Source: an uncultured Pelagibacteraceae bacterium (lineage in GTDB: Bacteria > Pseudomonadota > Alphaproteobacteria > Pelagibacterales > Pelagibacteraceae). Taken from it: a DNA stretch of 64,000 bases. The notes beneath the pieces were generated by a model, which saw only the letters and a list, made by a program, of their open reading frames with translations, was not told the origin of the DNA and did not search any database. Both the position numbers and the translations under genes were made by a program. Below are positions 42,700 to 52,862 of the stretch, one piece after another. The stretch covers positions 1 through 64,000 of the forward strand of contig CACPKA010000002.1 of the NCBI GenBank assembly GCA_902634485.1, given 5' to 3'. Position 1 is the first letter of the stretch; each line of letters begins with the position of its first letter.

Positions 42700-43667
42700 T
42701 AGTTTATTCCTTTATAAAAATTGTACCAATTATTACCCAAAATATCGTTAACTTCTTCATTTTTAAAACCAATTTTTTTTAAACCTGTTTGAAGATTTTT
42801 AAAACCCCTAGCATCCCTAAACCAATCAGGTTGAATAGGAAATCCAGATTTTTTTTTTGATCCTTCTCCATATTTTTTTATTTTAGCCCAAGTACCATTT
42901 CTCATCCATTCTACTACGCTATTCGGATGCTCTATACATAAATCAGATCCTATGCCTATATTTTTTACTCCGATAATTTCAGCTGTTCTTGCAGTCATTT
43001 CACAGAAACTATCTAAGGTGCATTTAGATCCGTTTTTTAAATGATGAGGATACAAAGAAAGTCCTAACATTCCTCCACTGCTTGCTAGAGATTTCAATAA
43101 ATCTTCAGATTTGTTTCTGATTGCTTTATGCCAAAAAGATGGATTTGCATGAGTTATCGCAATAGGTTTTTCGCTAATTTCTATTGCATCTAATGTACTT
43201 TTTTCAGCTGAATGAGACATGTCAATAACAATGCCAACTCTGTTCATTTCCTTAATTGCCTCTCTTCCAAAATTGGTTACTCCACTATCATTTTTTTCAT
43301 AACACCCTGTAGCAAGTAACGATTGATTGTTGTATGTCAGTTGCATAAATCTGCATCCTTGTTCATGAACTTTTTCAATCAATTTAATATCATCTTCAAC
43401 TGGAGAACAGTTTTGAAATCCAAAAAATATTGCTGTCTTTCCATCTTTTTTCGCTTTTTCAATATCTAAGTAGCTTTTTCCTAAAAAAATTAGGTCGGAA
43501 TTTTCTTTAAAATGATTGTTCCACATGTTTAAAACTTTTTGAAGCTCATCAAAATCTTCATGATAAACTATTGTAACATGCACAGCATCTAATCCAGCTT
43601 CCCTATTAATTTTAAAAATTTTTCTAGACCAATTACAATATTGCAAATTATCAATTTTATAATTCAT
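42699..43667 (-). CDS. Membrane-dipeptidase family (M19) hydrolase
   Basis: About 322 residues of the renal-dipeptidase family. Diagnostic stretches are VGIVIDMSHSAEKSTLDA, PIAITHANPSFW and IGIGSDLCIEH, which carry zinc ligands of the M19 site, and the family LTYNNQSLLATGCY region is intact. M19 enzymes hydrolyse dipeptides or, in some bacterial pathways, other small amides. A TTG start 9 codons upstream is possible, but ATG 43667 (MNYKIDN) is preferred. It is first in the unit with the unknown and DUF3726 genes. Confidence 0.82.
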   Translation of the reverse strand: MNYKIDNLQYCNWSRKIFKINREAGLDAVHVTIVYHEDFDELQKVLNMWNNHFKENSDLIFLGKSYLDIEKAKKDGKTAIFFGFQNCSPVEDDIKLIEKVHEQGCRFMQLTYNNQSLLATGCYEKNDSGVTNFGREAIKEMNRVGIVIDMSHSAEKSTLDAIEISEKPIAITHANPSFWHKAIRNKSEDLLKSLASSGGMLGLSLYPHHLKNGSKCTLDSFCEMTARTAEIIGVKNIGIGSDLCIEHPNSVVEWMRNGTWAKIKKYGEGSKKKSGFPIQPDWFRDARGFKNLQTGLKKIGFKNEEVNDILGNNWYNFYKGIN

Positions 43668-43758
43668 AAAAGTATTTTTATCATCGAGGATCAAAATAAG
43701 CCAAATAATTTTAATATAAATGGTTGTAAAGTCTATTTTTATTGAAATTTACATTTAA

Positions 43759-43787
43759 TTTTGAAATAACAGTTTTAGTGTTAAAAT
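43759..43787 (+). promoter_or_regulatory. Candidate purE promoter
   Basis: An extended -10 TGTTAAAAT (TAAAAT at 43782-43787) has a weak -35 TTTTGA 17 bases upstream. It lies about 20 bases before the purE ATG in the 138-base gap between the divergent dipeptidase and purE genes. Confidence 0.35.
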
Positions 43788-43805
43788 AGTAAATCTTTAA
43801 TATAT

Positions 43806-44291
43806 ATGAAAAAATCAAAAAAAGTTTCCATAATAATGGGAAGCCAATCTGACTATAAAACAATGAAACATTGTCAAAATGTTCTTAAAATACTAGGGGT
43901 AAGTTTTGAAACAAAAATAATTTCTGCTCACAGAACGCCTCATAGAATGTTTCTTTATGCAAAAAAAGTGGAAAAAAATAATATTGCAGTAATAATTGCT
44001 GGTGCTGGTGGTTCTGCTCATTTACCTGGAATGATTGCCTCTTTATGTTCTTTGCCAGTTTTAGGAGTTCCTATAGAAAGTAAAAAACTTAAGGGTCTCG
44101 ATAGTGTTTTATCTATCGTTCAAATGCCTAAAGGAATTCCAGTAGGAACATTGGCAATTGGAGAAAATGGTGCGATTAATGCTGCTTTATTAGCAACATC
44201 AATAGTTGCAAATACTGATAATAAAATAAAGAAAAAACTAAATCAGTGGAGAACTAAACAAACTCTATCTGTTAAAAAAAAACCAAAGTAA
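43806..44291 (+). CDS. purE: 5-(carboxyamino)imidazole ribonucleotide mutase
   Basis: A 161-residue class I PurE that converts N5-CAIR to CAIR in purine synthesis. [12 protein letters not shown] (residues 12-23), SAHRTPHRM and [13 protein letters not shown] are all present with the active-site Ser, Asp and His. Length is standard. purK follows after 7 bases, and the pair act in sequence. Confidence 0.96.
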   Translation: MKKSKKVSIIMGSQSDYKTMKHCQNVLKILGVSFETKIISAHRTPHRMFLYAKKVEKNNIAVIIAGAGGSAHLPGMIASLCSLPVLGVPIESKKLKGLDSVLSIVQMPKGIPVGTLAIGENGAINAALLATSIVANTDNKIKKKLNQWRTKQTLSVKKKPK

Positions 44292-44298
44292 CTGATGC

Positions 44299-45345
44299 AT
44301 GCATAAACCAACTTTAGGTATTATAGGAGGGGGTCAATTAGGGAGTATGCTTGCAACATCTGCAAAAAAATTAGATATTAAGACTGTCATCTTTTGTGAC
44401 GATATAAATGCACCAGCACAAAATTTTTCTGATGTTTTTATTCATGGAAATTATAATGATAAAAATAAAATTAATGAATTTATTGAAAAAGTGGATGTCA
44501 TAACTTTTGAATTTGAGAACATACCTTTTGAGACATTAAATGAAATTAATAAAAGCAAACCAGTTCTACCAAAACCCTCCGTTAATAGAATTATTCAGCA
44601 TCGTCTAGCAGAAAAAGATTTTATAAATAAATTAAATATTAGAACTACTCAATACACTTCTATAGAAAGTAAATCAGAAATAGAAACTGTACAAAATCTA
44701 TTACCTGGTTTGATTAAAACCGTAACTCTTGGTTATGATGGTAAAGGACAGCACCGAGTAAATTCGATAAAAGATCTTGATCATTTAAATATTGATTTTT
44801 CAAAACAATATATTTTAGAGAAATTAGTTAAATTAAAAAAAGAATTTTCTATAATTATTACTAGATTTGGCGATAAAAAATATGAAGTTTATGAACCAAT
44901 TGAAAATTTTCACGAAGATCAGATATTAAAATACTCAATAATTCCAGCTGACTTAAGTGAAAAAATTTTAAAACAATCTAAATTATGGGCAACCGAACTT
45001 TCAGAAGCATTAAAATATATCGGAACATTATGTGTGGAATTTTTTTTAGATAGGAATAATAATCTCTATGTTAACGAAATAGCTCCTCGAGTACATAATT
45101 CAGGTCATTTAACAATAAATGCATATAATGTTAGTCAATTTGAAAACCATGTAAGAGCAGTGTGTGGATTAGAACAAATACAAATTAAAAAAATTTGTAA
45201 TGCAAAAATGAAAAATTTAATAGGTGATCAAATTAATGAATACAGAAAGAAAAAATTTTCTAAAAACGAATTTTTTTTCGATTATTTAAAAAAAGAAGTT
45301 AAATTAAAAAGAAAAATGGGTCATCTGACTATATTAAAAAAATAA
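44299..45345 (+). CDS. purK: 5-(carboxyamino)imidazole ribonucleotide synthase
   Basis: A 348-residue ATP-grasp enzyme making N5-CAIR from AIR, ATP and bicarbonate. IIGGGQLGSMLATSAKKL is the N-terminal signature; VTLGYDGKGQ is the ATP-binding loop and NEIAPRVHNSGHLTINAYNVSQFENH is the conserved C-terminal active-site block. It is coupled to purE and ends immediately before the convergent AsmA-like gene. Confidence 0.96.
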   Translation: MHKPTLGIIGGGQLGSMLATSAKKLDIKTVIFCDDINAPAQNFSDVFIHGNYNDKNKINEFIEKVDVITFEFENIPFETLNEINKSKPVLPKPSVNRIIQHRLAEKDFINKLNIRTTQYTSIESKSEIETVQNLLPGLIKTVTLGYDGKGQHRVNSIKDLDHLNIDFSKQYILEKLVKLKKEFSIIITRFGDKKYEVYEPIENFHEDQILKYSIIPADLSEKILKQSKLWATELSEALKYIGTLCVEFFLDRNNNLYVNEIAPRVHNSGHLTINAYNVSQFENHVRAVCGLEQIQIKKICNAKMKNLIGDQINEYRKKKFSKNEFFFDYLKKEVKLKRKMGHLTILKK

Positions 45346-47580
45346 TTATTTTTGTTTTTTAGCTTTTTCTAAAGTTCTTGTTATAAATCTTGGTGTTAAA
45401 GTTTTTATTGGGTTAACAGTTGTTTTAAGTTTTTTTGGAGGACCTTTAATTTTAAAACTTACTCCAAAAACTCCTTCTCCTTTTTGGTTTCCAACTAATA
45501 TATCGCCTAAAATTTTTATCTTTCCAATAATTCTATTTATTGTAGTTGCTGGTACCATTGTCCCTCTAAGGCTAATTAGCTTATCACTTTCTATGTAACC
45601 ACTCATTAAGATAGATAGTGCGGGTCCTAGTGCATAAATCTCATCAATTGTCATAAGTTTATTCTTGTTGTTAAAATTCATTTCAAACTCATCAAATCTT
45701 ATTCCTTCACCTGTCATAAGATCGGCAATACCTTGTAATGAAGCCAATGATAATAACTTGGTAAGAGCTGGCATTTCTTTAACTTTAAAATTAAAAATAT
45801 TTAATGTCGAATTAGACAAATTATTTTCGCTAACTGAATAAAAATCAATTTTTCCTCCTTTAAAACCCTTAATAAAATTATAATGTTTAACAAAAGGTTC
45901 GGCATTATCAGAATAAAATGATGTAATTTTTTTTTTATTTTTCAATGTCTTAACATCAAGTTTAAACTTTCCATTTTTCTCAAACTCAGCTTTAAGTGTT
46001 AAATTATGAACTTTATTATTTCTAATTTTTAGCTTACCAAGTAAGTTTTTTGCAGCGCTTTCTTCATATAAAAAAACTTTATTTAAATTAATACTTAACA
46101 ATATTTCATCTTTTGAATTAAAATTATCAAAAAAATTTTTATCACTATCTGAAAGTAGGATATCATTGATAAGATTATAGCTATCAAACGAAGAACCAGA
46201 TAATCTATAATGATTATTGCTCTGTGCACCCAAAAGTATTTTTTTTATTGTAAATTCATTTTTTTTATTATTATCATTTAAATAATCCACTGTTATTCTC
46301 TTTAGGTCTGCTATTTTGAAATTACTATTTAAATTTAAATCATTAATTTTTAAAAAATTTTGATCTTCAGTGTAAGTGATTTCTTTAAGCTTAAATTTAT
46401 TTTTATGGTAACGGCCATCTATTTTTAAAATTGATTTTTTGTTTATTTTTTTACTGTAATTAATGGATTTAATTTTTATTGGATTATTATTAAAACCAAG
46501 AATTGTAATAAAATCATAGCTATTATTTTGTTTATTGATTTTATATACAATTTCATCAAAAGATGTGTCAAAAGAATATTCGCTTTTTCCTTCTATATAT
46601 AAATTTTTATTTACATATTTTAACTCTATTAAATTATTCTTTAGTGAAACAGTATTATTATAATTGCTAAAATAATTTTTAAGTGAATTAGTTTCTGGAT
46701 TTAAAATTATATTATTTAAATCTATTTTTGATGAATATTCGAGTGCTTTAATTTTTTTCTTATGCACTGTGAAAGAAAATTTATTTTTTGTTTTAAAAGT
46801 TATATCTTGATCATTAATAAAGTTTAAATCTTTTTCGAATATATCTTTAATTAATTTTGAATTTATAGTATTTTTTTTTGTTACAATATTTCCTGTTATT
46901 TTTTTTTTACCATCAGAACCTTGAGTTATGATTATTTCATCAGATAAAAATTTTATTTTCTTATAAGAGAAATTTGTTTTTTTTATTGAAATTTCATTTT
47001 GTTTATATGTAAAATCAAAATTAACATTGCCAAAATTATATTTTTCACTGTATTTTATTTTTGCATCTTTGATTTGACCTTCAAATTTATAATCGGAAAT
47101 TTTTCCATTTTCGTCAAATTTTAGTGAACTATTAATGCTGACATAGCCATCTTTTAGAAACATATTATAAATAATAAATGATGGCTGTTCTAATGCTGCA
47201 ATAGAAATTAAGTCTCTAATTTTATTGTTTTTTGTCTTAAACTCAAATTCTTCAATTATGAAATTATCTTTAAAATATGATCTTATATCTATTTTAGCAT
47301 CTACATTTTTAAGTTTTATTTTTTTTTTATCTGAAATTAATATTGGATTTTTAGTGCTAATTCTTATTTTTGGACTAGTGAGATCATCTAAACTAAGAAA
47401 AACTTTCACTTTTTTTATTTCTAAATTTAAATTTTGATTATAGTTTTTAACGTGATTAACAATTAAATTGTTAAATCTCTTAGTTTCTAAGCCAAATTGA
47501 GAAAGTGTTAGTATTAATAATGAAAAAATAAGTAATAGACTTATTATAGAATAAAATAAAAATTTAAAGAATTTAAACAT
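45346..47580 (-). CDS. AsmA/YhdP-like envelope protein
   Basis: A 744-residue protein with one N-terminal membrane anchor (residues 7-30) and a long beta-rich region outside the cytoplasm. The C-terminal portion, from about 590, has the AsmA-like C-terminal appearance: LTKLLSLASLQGIADLMTGEGIRFDEFEM and ALGPALSILMSGYIES, ending in KIKGPPKKLKTTVNPIKTLTPRF. Such proteins are thought to help move phospholipids between the membranes of diderms. The start overlaps the prfB stop by 8 bases. Confidence 0.75.
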   Translation of the reverse strand: MFKFFKFLFYSIISLLLIFSLLILTLSQFGLETKRFNNLIVNHVKNYNQNLNLEIKKVKVFLSLDDLTSPKIRISTKNPILISDKKKIKLKNVDAKIDIRSYFKDNFIIEEFEFKTKNNKIRDLISIAALEQPSFIIYNMFLKDGYVSINSSLKFDENGKISDYKFEGQIKDAKIKYSEKYNFGNVNFDFTYKQNEISIKKTNFSYKKIKFLSDEIIITQGSDGKKKITGNIVTKKNTINSKLIKDIFEKDLNFINDQDITFKTKNKFSFTVHKKKIKALEYSSKIDLNNIILNPETNSLKNYFSNYNNTVSLKNNLIELKYVNKNLYIEGKSEYSFDTSFDEIVYKINKQNNSYDFITILGFNNNPIKIKSINYSKKINKKSILKIDGRYHKNKFKLKEITYTEDQNFLKINDLNLNSNFKIADLKRITVDYLNDNNKKNEFTIKKILLGAQSNNHYRLSGSSFDSYNLINDILLSDSDKNFFDNFNSKDEILLSINLNKVFLYEESAAKNLLGKLKIRNNKVHNLTLKAEFEKNGKFKLDVKTLKNKKKITSFYSDNAEPFVKHYNFIKGFKGGKIDFYSVSENNLSNSTLNIFNFKVKEMPALTKLLSLASLQGIADLMTGEGIRFDEFEMNFNNKNKLMTIDEIYALGPALSILMSGYIESDKLISLRGTMVPATTINRIIGKIKILGDILVGNQKGEGVFGVSFKIKGPPKKLKTTVNPIKTLTPRFITRTLEKAKKQK

Positions 47581-48671
47581 TTAAATTATAAAGATTGCTT
47601 TCTAAAAACTCATCCAAATCTCCATCTAAAATTTTATCTGGATTTGAGCTTTCATGGTTAGTTCTGTTGTCTTTTACCATTCTATATGGGTGTAAGACAT
47701 AAGATCTTATTTGATGTCCCCATCCAATTTCTGATTTAGAATTTTCTAAATTTTCGTTTTCTTTCTTTCTTTTTCTTAATTCAAATTCGTAAAGTCGAGC
47801 TTTAAGCATATTCATACATGTTTCTTTATTTTTGTGTTGTGATCTTTCATTCTGACATTGAACAACTATTTTCGATGGAATATGTGTAATTCTAACAGCG
47901 CTATCCGTAGTATTAACATGTTGTCCTCCTGCACCGCTGGATCTATAAGTGTCAATTCTTAAATCTTTCTCAATAATTTCTATATCTATATTGTCATCAA
48001 TAACTGGATATACCCAAACACTAGCAAAACTTGTATGTCTTCTAGCGCCTGAATCAAATGGAGAAATTCTTACTAACCTATGTATGCCGGACTCGGATTT
48101 TAAAAAACCAAAAACATACTCTCCCAAAATTTTAATAGTTGATGATTTTATACCTGCTTCTTCTCCTTTGTGTTCGCTAATTATATTAAATTTAAATTCT
48201 TTGCTTGATGACCATTTCATATACATTCTTCTAAGCATTTCAGCCCAATCTTGACTTTCAGTTCCACCAGCACCTGCATGAATTTCTATATAACAATCTA
48301 AGACATCAGTATCATTTGACAAAAAACATTTTGTCTCATTTTTTTTAGTTTTAATTAATAATTCATTAATATTTTTAAATGTTTCATTAATTACTGAAGT
48401 ATTATTTTCTTCAGTAGCTAAATTAAATAATTCATAAATTTCATTTGATTGCCTTGTAGAAAAATCATAAGAGTTTATTAAATCTTCATGAAATTTTTTT
48501 TCTTTAATTATTTTTTGAGCTCTATTTTTATCTTGCCAAAAGTTGTCTTCTAGCATTTTAGAGTTATTTTTTTCTAATTTTGAATGAATATTATTTTTTT
48601 CAAAGATACTCCTTAACTCTGGAGTTAATTTTATCAATTTCTTGTTTTATGATTAGAAAATTATTGTCCAT
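47573..48671 (-). CDS. prfB: Peptide chain release factor 2, expressed by programmed +1 frameshift
   Basis: RF2 recognises UGA and UAA stops. Translation starts at ATG 48671 (MDNNFLIIKQ) and reads 23 codons to CTT TGA; a +1 slip at CTT then continues in the frame that runs to 47573. The combined product is about 365 residues, the same as E. coli RF2. GGQHVNTTDSAVRI carries the catalytic GGQ, and SPFDSGARRHTSFASVWVYP precedes it. The start overlaps the mrcA stop as TAATG. The in-frame part alone begins at a non-standard codon with no homologous N-terminus, so the frameshifted form is the real gene. Confidence 0.93.
48599..48614 (-). promoter_or_regulatory. RF2 programmed +1 frameshift site
   Basis: On the minus strand the order is AAGGAG (48609-48614), TAT, CTT, TGA, A. 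This matches the E. coli prfB arrangement: a Shine-Dalgarno-like element three bases before the slippery CTT and an in-frame UGA. When RF2 is scarce the UGA is read slowly and the ribosome slips to TTT and goes on with GAA, an autoregulatory circuit. Confidence 0.93.
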
Positions 48672-51010
48672 TAGTAGAACTTTAATATATTATTATTGTT
48701 TAATCTATCATTAATATTTCCATAAGAAATTACTTTATTATTTACTTTTTCTTTTTTAAAAGCTTCTATAATTGTTTCTTTAGATCCAAACTTGGCTTTT
48801 TTTCCTGATTGAGATTCGATCACCATCATTGAAATTTCTGGAGGGACTTTAAATGGACGAGCATCCTTTTTCTTAATAGCTTTTTTTACAAAATCTTTAA
48901 AGATCGGCATTGCAGTTTTAGCTCCCGTTTCAAAGCGTCCTAGAGGTTTTGGCTCATCCATTCCAACATAAACACCGATTACTAATTTAGAAGTGTATCC
49001 AATAAACCAAGTATCGGTATTTTTGTTTGTGGTTCCAGTTTTTCCTGCTAAGTCCAAATTTAAATTTCTTAAACCTTTTCCTGTACCTCTTTTGATAGCA
49101 CCCTCAAGAATAGATGTTATTTGATAAGCTGTTTGTGGTGAAATAACTTGTGTAAAATTATCAGAAATTTTTGGCATCTTTTCACTAATATAAGAAATTT
49201 GATCACATTTATTACATAATCTAGTTTCTGTATTAAAAAAAGTAATTCCTTCGGAATCTTGAATCCGATCAATTAATATAGGATTAATTTTTTTTCCTCC
49301 ATTTACAAAAGAACAGTAAGCTGAAGTTAGTTTTAATAATGTAGTTTCTGCTGATCCAAGTGAAATAGATAAAAGTTCTTTTGGACTTTCATAAATTCCC
49401 ATATCTTTTGAAAATTTTATTATTTTTTTTACACCTATCGCTTGTGCAATTCTAACCGTCATTAAATTTCTTGATTTTTCCAAACCCATTCTAAGTGTAG
49501 AAACGCCATAAAATTTTTTTCCATAATTTTCTGGTTTCCACATTTTTAAATCAGATCCCTGCTCTAATACTAATGGCGCATCTAAAACTAAACTATTTGG
49601 CGAAAAATTATTTTCTAATGCTAAAGCATATATAAAAGGTTTAAAAGCAGATCCCGGTTGCCTTAGAGCTTGGGATGCTCTATTAAATTCACTTTTTTTA
49701 AAACTAAAACCTCCTGATAAAGCATAAACTCTTCCAGTAAAAGGATCCATTGCTACTATACCTCCATTGATTTTTGGAAGTTGTTTCAATTCATAATTAT
49801 TGTTTTTAATTTTTTTTACGTAAATAATGTCTCCAATTTTAAAGATTTCGCTAAAATCTTTTTTTGTCCAAATTATATTTTCATATTCAATAATGCCTTC
49901 ATTGTCATCTATTGTTTTAATCAATGTTTCAAATTTATTAATTTCTTTTACCTGTGCAAGTTCCCAACCAATAGACTTTTCCAGCATGAATTTTTCTAAA
50001 TCATTTTTCCAATTTTTATTATTTTTTTTATTGGTTAACGGACCTCTCCAACCCTTTCTTCTATCATAAACTTCTAAACCTTTTCTTAAAGATGAAGTGG
50101 CCAAATTTTGTAATTCAATATCTAAGGGTGTTTTAATATTAAATCCTTGGTTATAAACTTTTTCAAATCCAAATTTATCTACTACATATTTTCTAACATC
50201 TTCAACATAATATCTTGTGTCTTCTAGATAAATTTTTTTTCTTTTACTTAATTTAATTTTTTTATTTACATATTTAATATATTCTTCAGAATTTAAATAA
50301 TTATTATCATGTAAATTTTTCAATACTAAATTTCTTCTAAATGTTGCAAGTTCTTCATTTTTATAAGGATTGTATTTACTTGGTGCTTTGGGAAGCGCTG
50401 CAAGTAATGCGGCTTCCTCATAGTCCAAATCACTAATTGGTTTATTAAAATACTCCAAACTTGCTGAAGCTATACCATAAGCTCCTTGACCTAGATAAAT
50501 TTGGTTTAAGTAAAGTTCTAAAATTCTTTTTTTTGACAAAGCTCTTTCTATTCTGAAAGCTAGAATTGCTTCTTTAATTTTTCTATTAAGACTCACCTCA
50601 TTACTAAGTAAAAAATTTTTAGCAACTTGTTGAGTTATCGTAGATGCACCTTCTAATCTTTTAGAGTTTATTAAATTTGAAACATTATTTACCGTAGCTC
50701 TAATTACCCCTTTCGCATCAACCCCAGGGTGAGAGAAAAAATTTTTATCTTCTGCTGATAAAAAAGCCTTTATTACTTTTTCTGGAATTGCATCATAAGG
50801 AACAAATATCCTTTTTTCCTTAGAAAAATCACTAACTAGCTTACCTTCTCCAGAATATAACTTGCTTGAAACTGGAGGTTTATAGCTTTTTAAAAATTTG
50901 TAATCGGGTAGTTTGTTCGAAAATGCCCATAAAATAGCTATTACAACTACTGATCCTATTAACAAGCTTGATGATAAGATTATAAATAATTTTTTAACTA
51001 AATTGTTCAT
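48671..51010 (-). CDS. mrcA: Penicillin-binding protein 1A (bifunctional)
   Basis: A 779-residue class A PBP. One membrane span (residues 8-30) is followed by the glycosyltransferase domain, with AEDKNFFSHPGVDAKG and EGASTITQQVAKNFLL, and then the transpeptidase domain with RQPGSAFKPFIYALAL (Ser-x-x-Lys), SRNLMTVRIAQ and LAGKTGTTN. It polymerises and crosslinks peptidoglycan. A middle OB-like insert is present, as in PBP1A. Its stop overlaps the true prfB start by one base. Confidence 0.95.
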   Translation of the reverse strand: MNNLVKKLFIILSSSLLIGSVVVIAILWAFSNKLPDYKFLKSYKPPVSSKLYSGEGKLVSDFSKEKRIFVPYDAIPEKVIKAFLSAEDKNFFSHPGVDAKGVIRATVNNVSNLINSKRLEGASTITQQVAKNFLLSNEVSLNRKIKEAILAFRIERALSKKRILELYLNQIYLGQGAYGIASASLEYFNKPISDLDYEEAALLAALPKAPSKYNPYKNEELATFRRNLVLKNLHDNNYLNSEEYIKYVNKKIKLSKRKKIYLEDTRYYVEDVRKYVVDKFGFEKVYNQGFNIKTPLDIELQNLATSSLRKGLEVYDRRKGWRGPLTNKKNNKNWKNDLEKFMLEKSIGWELAQVKEINKFETLIKTIDDNEGIIEYENIIWTKKDFSEIFKIGDIIYVKKIKNNNYELKQLPKINGGIVAMDPFTGRVYALSGGFSFKKSEFNRASQALRQPGSAFKPFIYALALENNFSPNSLVLDAPLVLEQGSDLKMWKPENYGKKFYGVSTLRMGLEKSRNLMTVRIAQAIGVKKIIKFSKDMGIYESPKELLSISLGSAETTLLKLTSAYCSFVNGGKKINPILIDRIQDSEGITFFNTETRLCNKCDQISYISEKMPKISDNFTQVISPQTAYQITSILEGAIKRGTGKGLRNLNLDLAGKTGTTNKNTDTWFIGYTSKLVIGVYVGMDEPKPLGRFETGAKTAMPIFKDFVKKAIKKKDARPFKVPPEISMMVIESQSGKKAKFGSKETIIEAFKKEKVNNKVISYGNINDRLNNNNILKFY

Positions 51011-51098
51011 TTTAGTTTTATTTAACTAATGAATTTGTTAAAGTTAAGGCATCAAAATTTAACAGAATTTATTAAATGAAACTAATAATCAAAAAAAT

Positions 51099-52862
51099 AT
51101 GGAAAAAAATTTATATATTGATGCATCGCATCCTAATGAAACTAGAGTTGTTCTTAAATCAAATGGAAACATTGAAGATTATGAATATGAAGGTATAAAA
51201 AATAATCTCATTAAAAATAACATATATCTAGGAAAAGTAAGTCGCGTCGAACCATCATTGCAAGCTGCCTTTGTTGATTTTGGAAGAGAAAGGCACGGTT
51301 TCCTATCTTTTAATGATATACAGTCTGATTATTACCAAATACCACAAAGTGATTTAGAAAAAATAAAACAAGAAGAGGAGTTAGCAAGAGAAAAGCTTTT
51401 AAAAGAAAGCGAACAATTGGAGGAAAAAAATTTAAATGAAGGAAATTTAAATGATGACGATCCAGCAGAAAGTAAAAACGAAAATTTTGAAAATGGTGAA
51501 AATATAAATCTAGAAAAAAAATATCCAAAAAAAAGATATAAAATACAAGAAGTTATAAAACCTAATCAGGTAATTCTTGTGCAAGTTTTAAAAGATGAAA
51601 GAGGGTTAAAAGGTGCAGCCTTAAGTACTTTTATATCTATAGCAGGAAAATATATTGTTTTAATGCCTAATACACCCAAAGGGGGCGGAATATCTAGAAA
51701 AATTTTTAATCCATCGGAAAGAAAAAAAATTAGAACTATTTTAAATCAAATCGAAATTCCTAAAGAAATGGGAATAATAGTAAGAACGGCAGGATCACAC
51801 AAAACTAAAAATGATATAGATTATGACCTTCAAAACTTATTGAAAATTTGGAATTCAATTAAAGAAACTGCAATGAATTCCATGGCACCATCCTTAGTCC
51901 ATCATGAAAGTGAAATTATTAAAAGAACTTTAAGAGATATGTGTGATGAAGATACAAAAAATATAATTGTCGAAGGTAACGAAGGATATCAAAAAGCAAA
52001 AAATTTTATGAAATTGCTAATGCCAAAATATGTAAAAAGAGTAAAAAAATATAGAGATAAAATTCCATTATTTGTAAAAGAAGATATTGAGCTTAAACTA
52101 AACGAAATTTTTGAAACTCAAGTAAAACTTGCTTCTGGCGGATATTTAGTAATTAATCCAACTGAAGCTCTTGTTTCAATAGATGTAAACTCAGGAAAAT
52201 CTATTAAACAAAAAAATATTGAAAGTACTGCTGTAAATACTAATCTTGAAGCTGCTGATGAAATATCTAGACAAATAAAAATTAGAGATCTATCAGGGCT
52301 TATAATTATTGATTTCATAGACATGCATAATTTTGGAAATAGAAGATTAATTGAAAGAAAATTAAAAGAAAAATGCAGATCTGATAGAGCAAGAATTCAA
52401 ATAGGAAGAATAAGTACTTTTGGCCTGCTTGAAATGTCTAGACAAAGATTAAGGGAGAGCGCAGTTAAATGGAATATAGCTTTAACAAATGAGTCTTTTG
52501 CTCTTAAACTTTTAAAAACTGTTGAATTAAAATCAATTAGCAATAAATCAAAGATAGTTAAAATTAGAACCTGCGATAAAATTTGTAGCTTTATAAATGA
52601 TAACTTTTTGGAAGATATTAAATACTTCGAAAAAAAAAATAAAATAAAAATTGAAATTGCTAATGATAATACTTTAATTATCCCAGATCATGTAATTGAA
52701 TTTCAAAATAAGTCAAAAAAAATTATCGAGAAAATAGAAACTATTACAACGTTAAAAAAATTAGAAATTGTGAATGAAAAAATTAAAAGCCAGAAGCTTC
52801 CTAATAAAAAATTTAAAAAGAAAAAATTTTATAAAAAAAAATACTTTAAGAAAAATAATTAA
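51099..52862 (+). CDS. rne: Ribonuclease E/G family endoribonuclease, short form without Zn-link
   Basis: A 587-residue RNase E/G. An S1 domain starts near residue 36 and is interrupted by an acidic insertion at about 85-145. The catalytic Mg-binding aspartates are D362 in [10 protein letters not shown] and D405 in [12 protein letters not shown]. After RQRLRES (about 449-455) the usual CPxCxG Zn-link cysteines are absent, and the long C-terminal degradosome scaffold of E. coli RNase E is missing; a basic Lys-rich tail ends the protein. It likely handles rRNA processing and mRNA decay. Confidence 0.9.
   Translation: MEKNLYIDASHPNETRVVLKSNGNIEDYEYEGIKNNLIKNNIYLGKVSRVEPSLQAAFVDFGRERHGFLSFNDIQSDYYQIPQSDLEKIKQEEELAREKLLKESEQLEEKNLNEGNLNDDDPAESKNENFENGENINLEKKYPKKRYKIQEVIKPNQVILVQVLKDERGLKGAALSTFISIAGKYIVLMPNTPKGGGISRKIFNPSERKKIRTILNQIEIPKEMGIIVRTAGSHKTKNDIDYDLQNLLKIWNSIKETAMNSMAPSLVHHESEIIKRTLRDMCDEDTKNIIVEGNEGYQKAKNFMKLLMPKYVKRVKKYRDKIPLFVKEDIELKLNEIFETQVKLASGGYLVINPTEALVSIDVNSGKSIKQKNIESTAVNTNLEAADEISRQIKIRDLSGLIIIDFIDMHNFGNRRLIERKLKEKCRSDRARIQIGRISTFGLLEMSRQRLRESAVKWNIALTNESFALKLLKTVELKSISNKSKIVKIRTCDKICSFINDNFLEDIKYFEKKNKIKIEIANDNTLIIPDHVIEFQNKSKKIIEKIETITTLKKLEIVNEKIKSQKLPNKKFKKKKFYKKKYFKKNN

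Noticed and set aside
47573..48637. prfB read as a single frame from 48637
   Set aside because: The N-terminus (MIKLTPELRS) would start at a non-standard codon and lacks RF2 similarity. The 23-codon upstream frame with the CTT TGA shift site gives a proper RF2 start.
51011..51098. Possible small gene between mrcA and rne
   Set aside because: Only 88 bases of AT-rich divergent promoter region; no frame with a credible start was seen.
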